Origin: Dactylococcopsis salina PCC 8305
GTDB lineage: Bacteria > Cyanobacteriota > Cyanobacteriia > Cyanobacteriales > Rubidibacteraceae
Assembly: GCF_000317615.1 (NCBI RefSeq)
Contig: NC_019780.1
Location: 2,315,840-2,379,839, forward strand
Reading direction: 5' to 3'
DNA length: 64,000 nt
Part shown: in pieces, positions 44,769 through 54,598 of the stretch
Position numbering within the stretch: the first letter of the stretch is position 1
Layout: each line of letters starts with the position of its first letter
Translations under genes and position numbers: made by a program
Notes under the pieces: model-generated
Seen by the model: the letters and a program-made list of their open reading frames with translations, nothing else
Told to the model about the DNA's origin: nothing
Databases searched by the model: none

Positions 44769-45206
44769 TTAAGATAAGGTATTTTTAATGATTTCAAACG
44801 TTTTCTTTTTATTATGACTTAACAAATTTCTGACGTTTTCTAGAATAAAAGCCTGGGGTTGCTTATGTTTAAGAATTCTGACGATGTGAAAAAATAGATT
44901 CCCTTGTTTGATATGCTCAAAACCATGTCTAATTTTTAAGGAATTGTTTTTACTAACACCAGCAATACTAAAGGGCTGACAAGGAAAACCTCCCACTAAC
45001 AGATCATGATCTGGGATATCGTTTTCTGAAATGTCGGTAATATCTCCTTGCGGGGTTTCGTTAAAGTTAGCGAGATATGTCTGCTGACAAAATTTATCCC
45101 ATTCTGAAGAAAAAACACATTGACATCCTAACTCTTCAAGGGCGATTCTAAATCCCCCTATCCCTGCGAATAAATCAATAAATTTGTAACTGTTTGCCAT
45201 GTCCAT
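44769..45206 (-). pseudogene. DNA cytosine-5 methyltransferase, C-terminally truncated
   Basis: A 145-residue N-terminal fragment of a C5-cytosine methyltransferase. Motif I (IDLFAGIGGFRIALEELG), motif IV with the catalytic cysteine (GGFPCQPFSIAG) and motif VI (FILENVRNLLSHN) are all present and well conserved. The protein ends just after motif VI, so motif VIII, the target recognition domain and motifs IX-X are missing. Full-length relatives are over 300 residues. The truncation lies next to a dispersed repeat. No restriction enzyme gene is near. Confidence 0.82.
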
Positions 45207-45221
45207 TCGCTTATTTAATGA

Positions 45222-46436
45222 TTAATGACCAATGGCTATTTTTAAAGATTTGGCGGCGGTTAAAACTTCTTGTCTTGCTGTTTGATTCACTTCTAAAATA
45301 TCTTCTAAACTCGGTGTGGGTGTATTATAATCAGAAGCGCGATCGCAAACGGTTTCGATCAATCGAGGAATATCTAAAAACCCGATCTTTTCTTCTAAAA
45401 ATAAAGCGACTGCTTGTTCATTCGCTGCGTTTAATACTGCTGGCATTAATCCCCCTGCTTTTCCCACGTCGTAAGCGAGTTGCATACAGGGATATTTTTG
45501 ATGATCGGGGGCTTTAAAGGTTAAACTTCCCGCTTTCACTAAGTCTAGCGGTTGCCAGTCTGTGTAGAGTCGATCGGGGTAAGATAGAGCATAAAGCAAG
45601 GGTAAGCGCATATCTGCCCATCCCAACTGTGCTAAAACCGATGTATCCTGTAACTCAATCAGAGAGTGAATAATACTCTGAGGATGAATCACAATATCAA
45701 TCTGGTTATAATCTAAACCGAAGAGATAATGGGCTTCAATGACTTCTAATCCTTTGTTCATCAAGGTAGCAGAATCGATCGTAATTTTCTGACCCATTGA
45801 CCAATTCGGATGTTTCAACGCATCCGCTACCTGAACGAATGGTAACTTCTCAACTGGCAAATCTCGAAATGCGCCCCCAGATGCGGTTAATAAAATGCGT
45901 CGTAATCCTTTTTCTGGCACTCCTTGTAAACATTGAAAAATTGCTGAATGTTCCGAGTCGGCGGGAAGTAACTTCACTCCATGTTTTTCTACTAACGGTA
46001 ACACCACTGGCGCACCAGCGATTAAGGTTTCTTTGTTCGCTAGAGCAATATTTTTTCCCGCTTCGATCGCAGCTAAAGTGGGAAGTAAACCAGCACAGCC
46101 AACGATTCCAGTCACCACACTTTCTGCATCCCCATATTTTGCTACCTCCACTACTCCGTCTTCACCAGCGAGAATAACGGGAGAGTAATCTAACCCCCCC
46201 AAAGCTGCTTTCAATTCGGGTAACTTATCCTCATAGCAGGTGGCGACAATTTGCGGACGAAACTGCTGCACTTGTTGCGCTAACAATTCAATGTTTCTTC
46301 CCGCAGCGAGTCCGACAATTCTAAATTCTTCGGGGTATTGCGTGGCAATTTCTAGAGTTTGTGTGCCAATTGAACCGGTTGAGCCGATAACGGTAATAGA
46401 TTTCACAGTCTTCACCTTTTGGGAGCATCGAGCCAT
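45222..46436 (-). CDS. dxr: 1-deoxy-D-xylulose-5-phosphate reductoisomerase
   Basis: A 404-residue NADPH enzyme converting DXP to MEP, the committed step of the plastid-type isoprenoid pathway that feeds carotenoids and phytol. The NADPH site is [16 protein letters not shown] at about residues 17-32. [27 protein letters not shown] and the [20 protein letters not shown] block are diagnostic, with metal ligands in DSEH. Downstream on the same strand lies the methyltransferase fragment. Confidence 0.95.
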   Translation of the reverse strand: MARCSQKVKTVKSITVIGSTGSIGTQTLEIATQYPEEFRIVGLAAGRNIELLAQQVQQFRPQIVATCYEDKLPELKAALGGLDYSPVILAGEDGVVEVAKYGDAESVVTGIVGCAGLLPTLAAIEAGKNIALANKETLIAGAPVVLPLVEKHGVKLLPADSEHSAIFQCLQGVPEKGLRRILLTASGGAFRDLPVEKLPFVQVADALKHPNWSMGQKITIDSATLMNKGLEVIEAHYLFGLDYNQIDIVIHPQSIIHSLIELQDTSVLAQLGWADMRLPLLYALSYPDRLYTDWQPLDLVKAGSLTFKAPDHQKYPCMQLAYDVGKAGGLMPAVLNAANEQAVALFLEEKIGFLDIPRLIETVCDRASDYNTPTPSLEDILEVNQTARQEVLTAAKSLKIAIGH

Positions 46437-46459
46437 TTTTAATGCTTACTATAGCACGA

Positions 46460-46621
46460 CAAACATAGGTTATACCGTTTCTAAAAAGCTAAGTTACATT
46501 TTAGCCCCCCAAACTTGGGGGGTTGGGGGGCTTAATTAGTTGATACTGTTTAACTGGTAACTGATTGGTGTTGGGTTTCGCGTGGAGACGTTCCATGGAA
46601 CGTCTCTACCCAACCTACGTT
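46460..46621. repeat. C6/G6 element and GTTGGGT palindrome
   Basis: AAGTTACATTTTAGCCCCCC...GGGGGGTTGGGGGGCTTAA (about 46490-46535) is followed by GTTGGGTTTCGCGTGGAGACGTTCCATGGAACGTCTCTACCC-type repeat (about 46571-46618). The latter contains the 20-bp palindrome and ends at the stop of the next gene. Confidence 0.8.
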
Positions 46622-48328
46622 TTACTCCACTGGAATTAGACGCACTTGTAACCCTTCTCGTCCCAGTTTTTGACGAATTTCCTCGGCATTAGCGCGGCTG
46701 CGAAAAATCCCCACCTGCATCACCGCACGTCCTTGATAACGACTGGTAAACGCTTGGGGAACAATCTCTTTCACTTTGTTTTTGTCGTTGGCATTTCTAA
46801 TTTCTACCACAACGCGATAGTCGCCACCGACAGCGGCTGCTCGTTCTTCTGGAGATGTCCCAGGGCGAAAGGGGTTTCCTCTGGGAATATTACCACTAGG
46901 AACGGGTAAAGCGTTGGAGGCGGGTTGACGCGGTGACGCATTGGGTTCTAACACCAGTATTTCTTCTAAACGGTTGCGCTGTGGGGTGACGTTAGGAGGA
47001 TTATTATTGCTACTGGTGTTGTTGGATGGGGTGGGGTTGGGAGGGGGAAGTGTGATGGGATTAGAGTCTTCTGTGACGTTGGGATTGTTGGTCGCTTCGG
47101 GAGGGATGAGAGGAAGGGAGTTAAGCGGCGGCAGAGGGTTATTGGTTGATAGAGAAAAAGAGTTATTTCTTTGTGATCCTTGAGGGGGTTGATTATTGGG
47201 TGCTGTCCAAACTTGTTCTTTGGTTGTGGTGTTTGTTTCAGGTTCAGGAAGAGAATTCGATCGAGGGGGATTTGCTAATAGAGGAGGTAAATTAGAGTTT
47301 TCTGGGGGGTTTGGTGTTTGCGCGGTGACAATTCCTCGACGATCGATGCTTCCTTCAATTTCCCCTGTAATCCGATTCCCATTAATCGGAATGGTATAGT
47401 CTTTGGTCAGGTTTTTGATGTCGGTTTCTTGATTACCGCGAAAGATGTTTTCTCCTGGTTCGTTGTTTGTTCCTAAATCTGGACGCGAGTTGGCAATTGC
47501 GACGAACCCATCTTCTGTAGAAAGTTCGATAATATTCTCTCTGAGAATCGGTTGCGCTTGTCCTTCTACCAGTACCCCAATTCGATTACTTTTGATTTCA
47601 TTACCGATAATTTGGGGAATGGCGTTTTGAATGATGCTAATGCCGAAACCAGTACGCTCAAAGGTATTATTTTTAATGGTGGGTTGGGTTTGTCCGTAAA
47701 TTACTAAACCGTTTCCAGAGTTGCTGTAGAAGTAGTTATTTAGCAGGGTAGCGCGACCTGTACCATTAATAGCAACGCCTGTGTTATCGTTGCGCTGAAA
47801 GGTGTTTTTAACTAATGTCGGGTTGGCATCTTCGATCCAGACACCAACGCCTCGATCGCGCTTGTTGGTGACGGTAACTCCTGTTAGGGTGGCATTATCT
47901 AAAATGGCGATTCCGACGTTTTGACCTGCGCCAGTGCGACTGTAGAACTCTCCTCCCCCAACAATTTTGGTATGATAGCCTTGGTTTTCCGCTTCTCCCC
48001 GAATTTCTAAGGGCTTCTCGATGACAATGGGGAAAGTTTCTCCCGTTTCCTCGCTGTAAGTTCCTCTGGCGAGTTGAATTACCGCTTCATTGGGTGCAAC
48101 TTCGATCGCTGCGGTTATACTTTGATAAGGATTATTTCGATCGCCAGTTGCCGTTTGATCATTCCCTGAACTAGGATCAACATAAATAATCGTTTCCGTC
48201 ACCTGCGCTTGTGCCGATTTGATAGCAACAGGAACAACTAAACTGGGAATCGTAGCACTGAGAGCGATCGCAAGGTAAACACTTTTTGGCATGAGCGGTG
48301 ACACAACTTTTCTCCTTGACCTAAACAC
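46622..48328 (-). CDS. Secreted parallel beta-helix protein with SPOR domain
   Basis: A 568-residue protein with a signal peptide (VYLAIALSATIPSLVVPVAI). Residues about 45-300 form a right-handed beta-helix of the DUF1565/NosD type (IYVDPSSGNDQTATGDRNNP, then repeats such as NPTLVKNTFQRNDNTGVAI). A long Pro/Asn/Ser-rich linker follows (about 330-470). The C-terminal 80 residues look like a SPOR domain (YQGRAVMQVGIFRSRANAEE), which binds denuded peptidoglycan. It is probably a periplasmic or outer-envelope polysaccharide-binding protein. Confidence 0.82.
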   Translation of the reverse strand: MFRSRRKVVSPLMPKSVYLAIALSATIPSLVVPVAIKSAQAQVTETIIYVDPSSGNDQTATGDRNNPYQSITAAIEVAPNEAVIQLARGTYSEETGETFPIVIEKPLEIRGEAENQGYHTKIVGGGEFYSRTGAGQNVGIAILDNATLTGVTVTNKRDRGVGVWIEDANPTLVKNTFQRNDNTGVAINGTGRATLLNNYFYSNSGNGLVIYGQTQPTIKNNTFERTGFGISIIQNAIPQIIGNEIKSNRIGVLVEGQAQPILRENIIELSTEDGFVAIANSRPDLGTNNEPGENIFRGNQETDIKNLTKDYTIPINGNRITGEIEGSIDRRGIVTAQTPNPPENSNLPPLLANPPRSNSLPEPETNTTTKEQVWTAPNNQPPQGSQRNNSFSLSTNNPLPPLNSLPLIPPEATNNPNVTEDSNPITLPPPNPTPSNNTSSNNNPPNVTPQRNRLEEILVLEPNASPRQPASNALPVPSGNIPRGNPFRPGTSPEERAAAVGGDYRVVVEIRNANDKNKVKEIVPQAFTSRYQGRAVMQVGIFRSRANAEEIRQKLGREGLQVRLIPVE

Positions 48329-48390
48329 TGCTAGTTACACTTCACATTACCGCCATTTTTAAGCAGATTTTGACGATATTTAAGAATCAA

Positions 48391-49518
48391 TTATTCCACT
48401 TTCACAGGAAGTTTTACCGTAAAGCGGCTTCCTTTTCCCACTTCTGATTCTAAGCTAATGCTACCATTATGACTCTCTAAAATTCTTTGGGATAAATGTA
48501 ACCCTAACCCGCTTCCAGAGTTACGATGTTTTCCTTTCCGAAACCGCTCAAATAAACGGTTTTGATCTTCTGGGGATACCCCTGGCCCCGTATCTTCTAC
48601 TGTAATTAATAAGGTGGGAGGTTCGGTTTCTGTCACTTGTTTTAAGGAAACTTTCACACTCCCTTCATCAGTAAATTTAATGGCATTTCCAATTAAATTC
48701 GTAAAAACTCGTCTTAGTTCGAGACGATCTCCTTCTACTTTAGTTTCTGTCTGATTTCCTTCAATTTCCTCTTGCTTTTTTAGGTCTAAGCCTTTTTCTT
48801 CTGCTAGAGGATTAAGTTCTTGGACGACTTCATCAATAACTGCTTTTAGATCAACAGTGACAAAATTTAAAACCTTGCGTCCCGCCTCAAAGCGATAAAC
48901 TTCCAGTAAGGTATTCACCATGTCCAACAAGTTACGATTACTGCGACTCATGGTCGCCACAGCTTCCGCCATTGGGGGCGATAATTCTCCTAATGCTCCC
49001 TGTTGGAATAAACTTAACATTCGATCGGCTGCCACTAGGGGGGTGCGTAAATCGTGGGTGAGACGGGACACAAAATCCGATCGTTGTCGCGCAATTTCAT
49101 CTCTTTCATCAACACTGTGTTTAAGACGAAGCAACGATCGAACCCGTGCCAATAATTCCTCTAATTCAACGGGTTTCCGAATAAAATCATCAGCGCCACT
49201 ATCTAACCCTTTCACCACACTGGGCTGATCATAAGCTGTGATCAGTAAAATCGGAATGAAGGGTAACGCTTTCTGTTGACGAATGCGCTCGGTCACTTCA
49301 AACCCATCCATCCCTGGCATCATCACGTCTAATAAGATTAATTGTGGCGGATTTGCTTCTACTTGCGCGATCGCACCTTCCCCATCTTCAGCAACCTCGA
49401 TGTGATAACCATCTTCTTCGAGGATGCTTTGTACTAACAACACATTATCAGGAGAATCATCAACGACTAAAATTGTATCGGGTTTAGTTTTTGCAGTGTC
49501 TAGGGAGTGGTTCATCAA
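48391..49518 (-). CDS. Response regulator-histidine kinase hybrid (REC-HisKA-HATPase)
   Basis: A 375-residue soluble protein. The N-terminal receiver domain has acidic residues in VVDDSPDN, the phosphoacceptor aspartate in LLDVMMPGMDG and the lysine in RKPVEL. The kinase half has the H-box DFVSRLTHDLRTPL, N-box FTNLIGNAIKFTDEG, G1 VEDTGPGVS and G2 GSGLGLHL. With REC first and no sensor or membrane domain it is probably an internal relay whose kinase activity is set by phosphorylation of the receiver. Confidence 0.9.
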   Translation of the reverse strand: MMNHSLDTAKTKPDTILVVDDSPDNVLLVQSILEEDGYHIEVAEDGEGAIAQVEANPPQLILLDVMMPGMDGFEVTERIRQQKALPFIPILLITAYDQPSVVKGLDSGADDFIRKPVELEELLARVRSLLRLKHSVDERDEIARQRSDFVSRLTHDLRTPLVAADRMLSLFQQGALGELSPPMAEAVATMSRSNRNLLDMVNTLLEVYRFEAGRKVLNFVTVDLKAVIDEVVQELNPLAEEKGLDLKKQEEIEGNQTETKVEGDRLELRRVFTNLIGNAIKFTDEGSVKVSLKQVTETEPPTLLITVEDTGPGVSPEDQNRLFERFRKGKHRNSGSGLGLHLSQRILESHNGSISLESEVGKGSRFTVKLPVKVE

Positions 49519-49978
49519 TATATTAATTTTTTTATGAAAACGGTAAATTTAATATTTTCTTTAGCTTCAGACGATATTATTCCCATTTTCACACTGATTT
49601 TGCCTCATCCCCCCGAAAGATTCCCTCTCCAGATTCCCTCTCCAGATTCCCCCCTTACGAAGGGGGGTTAAGGGGGATTTCCCTTACCAAGGGGGGTTAG
49701 GGGGGATTTCCCTTACGAAGGGGGGTTAGGGGGGATTTCCCTTGCGAAAGAGGGTTAGGGGAGATGATCCCGATTAACTTGTGCGTCCCTGATCTTCCCC
49801 CCTTACAAAAGAGACTCTTTCCTGATCTTCCCCCCTTACGAAGGGGGGTTAGGGGGGATTTCCCTTACGAAGGGGGGTTAGGGGGGATTTCCCTTACGAA
49901 GGGGGGTTAGGGGGGATTCTCCTTACAAAGGTAGGGGGGGATTCCCCTTACAAAAGCGAAGAGGGGAGATGATCCCGA
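49519..49978. repeat. 31-bp C5/G6 tandem array with a petG 3'-end duplicate
   Basis: Units of GATTTCCCTTACGAAGGGGG followed by GTTAGGGGG repeat roughly every 31 bp in two blocks (about 49650-49750 and 49830-49920). Between them, 49758-49786 (GGGGAGATGATCCCGATTAA then CTTGTGCGTC) is identical to the petG 3' end at 49963-49992. The last three codons and stop of petG have therefore been copied with the array. Confidence 0.85.
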
Positions 49979-50080
49979 TTAACTTGTGCGTCGGTACTGC
50001 ATATAAGCAGCAAAAAATAAGCCTGCTAAAGTGACAAAAATCAAGCCCAGCACAATTCCTAAGAGTAAAGGTTCAATCAT
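49979..50080 (-). CDS. petG: Cytochrome b6f complex subunit PetG
   Basis: A 33-residue single-helix protein reading [20 protein letters not shown] and then [13 protein letters not shown]. It matches PetG in the MxEPLLxGIVLG start and the AYxQYRR end; the family is usually 37-38 residues. PetG is a small essential subunit at the periphery of the b6f dimer. It is divergent from cytM. It begins at the ATG at 50078-50080 and ends in DNA that also belongs to the adjacent repeat array, so the C-terminus may have been altered by repeat activity. Confidence 0.9.
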   Translation of the reverse strand: MIEPLLLGIVLGLIFVTLAGLFFAAYMQYRRTS

Positions 50081-50226
50081 TATGGTTTTTCCTATAAAGT
50101 CCGATCGATCAGCATCTTATCAAATTTTGCTTTGCAGTTTGTAATTGTCGCTTTCCTCCATAAAGACATAAGGCGTAAAATAACGGTAACATTTAGTTAG
50201 AACTGTTAAATAAACTTAATTTTGGC

Positions 50227-50622
50227 GTGGACAGTACAAACAAGATCGTGACCAAGCAAGTAGCCCCCGTAACCGAACTCGCTAAACGGTTGACAATGAT
50301 AGTAACTTGTGCTTTATTCTTTGTCGTTGCTGGCTTGGTAGGCGTTTACCTGTATCAGGTTTCTGATCCTTATGTACAGGAAGTTTTAACCGCCCCAAGT
50401 AATCCAGAACGAGGAGAGGCAATTTTTCAAATTAATTGCGCGGGTTGTCATGGCGCGAAGGGGGATGGGAATGTCGGTCCAAGCCTTCACAATATCTCAG
50501 AACGGAAATCGAAGTTAAAATTGATTCAACAAGTGACCAGTGGCGACACGCCACCGATGCCTAAATTTCAGCCGAAACCCCAAGATATGTCGGATTTATT
50601 GGGTTATTTAGAAACGCTTTGA
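50227..50622 (+). CDS. cytM: Cytochrome cM
   Basis: A 131-residue membrane-anchored c-type cytochrome. One N-terminal helix (MIVTCALFFVVAGLVGVYLY) is followed by a class I haem domain with CAGCH near residues 77-81 and the axial methionine in TPPMPKF. Start is GTG at 50227. In Synechocystis CytM is a low-abundance protein that modulates photosynthesis and respiration in the dark or under stress. It is divergent from petG and ends four bases before the ABC transporter stop. Confidence 0.88.
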   Translation: MDSTNKIVTKQVAPVTELAKRLTMIVTCALFFVVAGLVGVYLYQVSDPYVQEVLTAPSNPERGEAIFQINCAGCHGAKGDGNVGPSLHNISERKSKLKLIQQVTSGDTPPMPKFQPKPQDMSDLLGYLETL

Positions 50623-50626
50623 TCAT

Positions 50627-52348
50627 TTACTGTTGACCGTGAAATTGGGCGTAACGAGAGGCTTGGTTTAAAAGTTGCTCGTGAGTTCCCATCTCGATGA
50701 TTTTACCCTGTTCTAAGACTAAAATTCGATCGGCGTTGCGAACAGTGGTTAAACGATGAGCAATAATTAAAACAGTGCGATCTTTTAGGAGTCGATCGAG
50801 CGCTTCTTGGACTAATGCTTCGGATTCTGAATCTAGCGCCGAAGTCGCTTCATCCAGAATCAGGATTTTGGGATCAAGTAACACGGCTCGTGCGATCGCG
50901 ATCCGTTGTCGTTGTCCACCAGAAAGATTAACGCCTCGTTCCCCCACATCGGTAAAATAGCCCTGAGACAACTGAGAAATAAACTGATCGGCGTTGGCGA
51001 CCTTGGCGGCGTTTGTAATGGCTTCTAGACCCATTTCTGGCTGTCCAAAAGCAATGTTTTCAGCAATTGTCCCAGAAAATAACAGGGTGTCTTGAGGAAC
51101 AATACCAATTTGACGACGCAGACTGTTGAGGGTGACGTGGCGAATGTTAATCCCATCAATTAAAATCTCTCCCTGTTGCGGATCATAGAAACGGGGTAAT
51201 AAATTCACTAAGCTGGTTTTTCCCGCACCAGAAGCACCAACTAACGCTAACATTTCTCCAGGTTTAATTGTGAGATTGATATCTTCTAAAACAGATTGCT
51301 GGCTTTGGGGATAAGCAAAGGAGACGTGATGATAGGTTACTTTTCCTTGTATCACAGGAAGTTCGATCGCATTGGGTTCGTTTTGAACTCGCGGCTCGAT
51401 CGTCATCAATTCAAACACTCTCGCCACTGAGGCTTCCCCCTGCTTAAACTCATTATAATTGCTAGTAGTAATAGAAATCGGATCAATCAGCATCAAGACA
51501 CCAGCGCCATAACTGATAAACTCGCTAGTAGTAAGATTCCCCGCTGCAATTTGCCATCCTCCCAACAGAAAGAGTAACAACACCGCTAAAGCCTCTAAAA
51601 AACCAACAATCGGAAATTGAATCGCTTTGAGACGTTCAGCGGCGTATCTCGCCTTACGATTGTGTTCTGCTTCCGTACAGAATTTATTGAGGGTATAATC
51701 TTCGGCGGCGAAGGCTTGAACTAAACGCATTCCACTAAAGACTTCTGTCAGTAGAGAAGACAAATCAGAAATGCGGTTTTGGCTGCGTCGGGAAAGAGTT
51801 TGAACCTTTTCCCCAAACCAACTAATCAGAAATGCGATTAATGGCGCAACAATTAATAAAGCAAGGGTTAATTGCCAGTTAAGATAGATCACATAAGCAA
51901 AAACAGCGAAGAGTTGCAGCACACTGGGAATAAACTGGTGGAAGATGTTATTAACCACCTCCCCGACTCGATCGATGTCTTCTGTTAAGCGATAGGATAA
52001 ATCACCCGTGCGAGTGGTTTCAAAATAATCAATACTGAGGGTTTGTAGATGACCATAAACCGCAGTTCTCACCTGATACGCTACAGCCAACGCCACCTTT
52101 GCCATCAGTAAATCTTGCCCATACTGCGCGATTTTTTGCAAGAGAAAAACCAACGCGGTAATGGCGGCGACTTGGGCGCTACGAGTGACATTTCCCTCTC
52201 CCACTGCGGTGGAAATCAATCCCGCTAACCAAGCTAGGAGGGGCCAGACTCCTACAAAGACAATTGTACAAGCAAGCGCTTTAGTAATTGTCGGAATTTG
52301 GGGACGAATGTAAGGGATCAGTTGCCAATAGGGAGAACGTTGTTTCAA
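50627..52348 (-). CDS. ABC exporter, fused membrane and ATPase domains
   Basis: A 573-residue half-transporter of the MsbA/lipid-exporter type. Six membrane segments occupy residues about 20-300. The ATPase has Walker A GASGAGKTS, signature LSGGQRQRIAIARA, Walker B ILILDEATSALD and the H-loop AHRLTT. It would act as a homodimer. The frame begins with TTG at 52346-52348 (MKQRSPYWQLIPY); no ATG with better placement is seen. Its 5' end has been duplicated upstream (52508-52580). Confidence 0.9.
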   Translation of the reverse strand: MKQRSPYWQLIPYIRPQIPTITKALACTIVFVGVWPLLAWLAGLISTAVGEGNVTRSAQVAAITALVFLLQKIAQYGQDLLMAKVALAVAYQVRTAVYGHLQTLSIDYFETTRTGDLSYRLTEDIDRVGEVVNNIFHQFIPSVLQLFAVFAYVIYLNWQLTLALLIVAPLIAFLISWFGEKVQTLSRRSQNRISDLSSLLTEVFSGMRLVQAFAAEDYTLNKFCTEAEHNRKARYAAERLKAIQFPIVGFLEALAVLLLFLLGGWQIAAGNLTTSEFISYGAGVLMLIDPISITTSNYNEFKQGEASVARVFELMTIEPRVQNEPNAIELPVIQGKVTYHHVSFAYPQSQQSVLEDINLTIKPGEMLALVGASGAGKTSLVNLLPRFYDPQQGEILIDGINIRHVTLNSLRRQIGIVPQDTLLFSGTIAENIAFGQPEMGLEAITNAAKVANADQFISQLSQGYFTDVGERGVNLSGGQRQRIAIARAVLLDPKILILDEATSALDSESEALVQEALDRLLKDRTVLIIAHRLTTVRNADRILVLEQGKIIEMGTHEQLLNQASRYAQFHGQQ

Positions 52349-52669
52349 AGTTAATTGTTTTATTGTTGATTATGGCTTCTTAATTCCCCCAAACTTGGGG
52401 GTTAGGGGGCGAACCTTTTGCTGTTGGGTTTCGCGTGGAGACGTTCCATGGAACGTCTCTACCCAACCTACTTTTTATCTTAATTCCCCCAAACTTGGGG
52501 GTTAGGGGGCGACTTAGTAATTGTGGGAATTTGAGGACGAATATAAGGGATAAGTTGCCAATAGGAAGAACGTTGTTTCAAAACTGGTTATTTGTTATTG
52601 GTTATTTGTTATTGGTCGTTAGTCATTAAATAACAAACTACAAAGGACGAAGGATAAAAGACAAAACTG
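52349..52669. repeat. Repeats and a duplicated 5' fragment of the ABC exporter gene
   Basis: Two TTAATTCCCCCAAACTTGGG...GTTAGGGGGCGA elements (52382-52411, 52481-52512) enclose a GTTGGGT palindrome. Positions 52508-52580 on the minus strand encode LKQRSSYWQLIPYIRPQIPT, nearly identical to the first codons of the ABC exporter, then run into the repeat. Small TTATTTGTTATTGG direct repeats follow (52590-52620). Confidence 0.85.
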
Positions 52670-53221
52670 CTATAATTCCAACAAACCAACAGGAAGTTTC
52701 ACCTGTAATTGTCGATTATTGATGTCAACAATGGGAACAATGTCTTCTACAAACGGAACTAAAACCCTATTATCGGGCGCTGGCTTCTCAGATAAGTGTT
52801 CTTCCAACTCAACGACTAATAAATCATTTCCAGCCGCATAAATATCAATAACCTGACCGATTTTTGACTTGGTTTCTTGATCAATTACTGTTAAACCGAT
52901 CAAATCATCTACATGATATTCATTCGCTTCTAACTGCGGTCGATCGTGCTTTTCTACAAATAACTTGCTTTTGCACAATTCCTCAGCTTGATTTCGATCG
53001 GTGATCTCCTCTAACATTACCACATACATACTTTTTCCAGGGAGATAATAACCACGCTTCAACGTTACCCACTCACACTGACTGGAATTAGGACGTTTAA
53101 GTAAACGTTTTCCTGGCTTTTCAAATCGTTCAGGAAAATCAGAATTTGTATAAACTTTCACCTCCCCTTTAATCCCATGAGGAGAAACAACTGTTCCAAT
53201 TTCGATCAAGTCTTCTGTCAT
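52670..53221 (-). CDS. rimM: 16S rRNA processing protein RimM
   Basis: A 183-residue ribosome maturation factor. The N-terminal domain has IEIGTVVSPHGIKGEVKVYT and a following FPERFEKPG block. The C-terminal PRC-barrel is AEELCKSKLFVEKHDRPQL, then LIGLTVIDQETKSKIGQVID and VLVPFVEDIVPIVDINNRQL. RimM binds ribosomal protein S19 and assists maturation of the 30S head. Start and length are standard. Confidence 0.93.
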   Translation of the reverse strand: MTEDLIEIGTVVSPHGIKGEVKVYTNSDFPERFEKPGKRLLKRPNSSQCEWVTLKRGYYLPGKSMYVVMLEEITDRNQAEELCKSKLFVEKHDRPQLEANEYHVDDLIGLTVIDQETKSKIGQVIDIYAAGNDLLVVELEEHLSEKPAPDNRVLVPFVEDIVPIVDINNRQLQVKLPVGLLEL

Positions 53222-53341
53222 TATTACCTTTTTAATCCCCCCTCATACTAATACAAAGTAGAAACGTAGGGTGGGCAAGGCAAACCCTACAAGATGTAAC
53301 TGTTGGGTTACAGTTCCTTTCACCGAACCTACGGTTTATCG

Positions 53342-53369
53342 AAAAAAAATCCCCCCAGTTGGGAGGATT
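53342..53369 (-). terminator. Intrinsic terminator of petBD
   Basis: On the minus strand ATCCTCCC-AACT-GGGGGGAT forms an eight-pair stem with one G-U and a four-base loop, followed by eight T residues (53349 to 53342). It is 22 bp after the petD stop. Confidence 0.85.
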
Positions 53370-53391
53370 ACAACTTAAGAGAAAGACTGGT

Positions 53392-53874
53392 TTAGAACAA
53401 ACCTAAAGTTAAAGATTCATCTAAAGGATAAGTTGCACCAATTCCTAACCAGAGGGTGACAACGGTTCCAAATAGGAAAACCGCCGTTGCGACTGGACGA
53501 CGGAAGGGGTTTTGGAATTTATTGACGTTTTCAATGAAGGGAACTAGCATTAACCCTAAAGGAATCGCTCCCATGGCGGCAATTCCTAACAGTTTGTCGG
53601 GAACAATCCGCAGAATTTGGAACACGGGGTAAAGATACCATTCGGGAAGAATTTCTAAGGGAGTAGCAAAGGGATCAGCGGGTTCACCAGTCATTGCGGG
53701 ATCGAGTACCCCTAAACCAACACACAGCCCGATCGTGCCTAAAATTACAACAGGGAAGGTATAAAGCAGGTCATTGGGCCAAGCGGGTTCGCCGTAGTAG
53801 TTATGACCCATGCCTTGGGCTAATTTGGCCCGTAGTTTCGGGTCGCTTAAATCAGGTTTTTTTAAGGTGGACAT
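53392..53874 (-). CDS. petD: Cytochrome b6f complex subunit IV
   Basis: A 160-residue protein starting [20 protein letters not shown] with three membrane segments. The PEWY motif ([12 protein letters not shown]) at the lumenal quinol-oxidation site is present. Subunit IV corresponds to the C-terminal part of mitochondrial cytochrome b. It lies 55 bp downstream of petB on the same strand, the usual petBD operon, and is followed by a strong terminator. Confidence 0.97.
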   Translation of the reverse strand: MSTLKKPDLSDPKLRAKLAQGMGHNYYGEPAWPNDLLYTFPVVILGTIGLCVGLGVLDPAMTGEPADPFATPLEILPEWYLYPVFQILRIVPDKLLGIAAMGAIPLGLMLVPFIENVNKFQNPFRRPVATAVFLFGTVVTLWLGIGATYPLDESLTLGLF

Positions 53875-53929
53875 TGTTATTCTGTTCTCCTCTTGACGAT
53901 AGTTTTAATCACTTCTTGCAAGTCGCGCT

Positions 53930-54598
53930 TTACAAAGGACCAGAAATGCCTTGTTTACGAATCATTAAGAAGTGCAACAGCATAAATACTGCAATGAACC
54001 AGGGTAAAACGAAGGTGTGTAAGCTGTAGTAACGGGTGAGTGTTCCTTGTCCGACACTTGCGCCACCGCGAATTAATTCAACAATTAAAGGACCCACACC
54101 TGGAATCGCTTCGGGAACACCAGACACAATTTTTACCGCCCAATAACCGACTTGATCCCAAGGCAAGGAATAACCCGTTACACCAAAGGAAACGGTGATT
54201 ACAGCGAGGACGACTCCAGTAATCCAAGTGAGCTCACGGGGTCTTTTGAAGCCACCAGTGAGGTAAACTCGGAAGGTGTGGAGAATCATCATCAAGACCA
54301 TCATACTTGCCGACCAGCGATGAATGGAGCGGATGAGCCAACCGAAGTTAACTTCGGTCATTAAATATTGGACAGAAGAAAATGCCTCGGTGACGGTGGG
54401 CTTGTAGTAAAAGGTCATGGCGAAGCCCGTCGCAAATTGAATGATAAAGCAGGTGAGAGTGATTCCGCCTAAACAGTAAAAAATGTTAACGTGAGGCGGA
54501 ACGTATTTACTGGCAATGTCATCAGAGATCGCCTGGACTTCTAGGCGCTCGTCAAACCACTGGTAAATTTTAGAATCTGTTACTTGTTTTGTGAACAT
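53930..54598 (-). CDS. petB: Cytochrome b6
   Basis: A 222-residue four-helix cytochrome. Cys35 in [10 protein letters not shown] provides the covalent link to haem cn, and the haem b histidines are in [20 protein letters not shown] and [10 protein letters not shown]. It transfers electrons from plastoquinol in the b6f complex. It is the first gene of the petBD operon. The leader of about 460 bp shared with ctpA contains a possible structured RNA. Confidence 0.97.
   Translation of the reverse strand: MFTKQVTDSKIYQWFDERLEVQAISDDIASKYVPPHVNIFYCLGGITLTCFIIQFATGFAMTFYYKPTVTEAFSSVQYLMTEVNFGWLIRSIHRWSASMMVLMMILHTFRVYLTGGFKRPRELTWITGVVLAVITVSFGVTGYSLPWDQVGYWAVKIVSGVPEAIPGVGPLIVELIRGGASVGQGTLTRYYSLHTFVLPWFIAVFMLLHFLMIRKQGISGPL

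Noticed and set aside
46941-47399. Plus-strand frames of about 70-80 residues
   Set aside because: They are antisense shadows of the Pro/Asn/Ser linker of the beta-helix protein.
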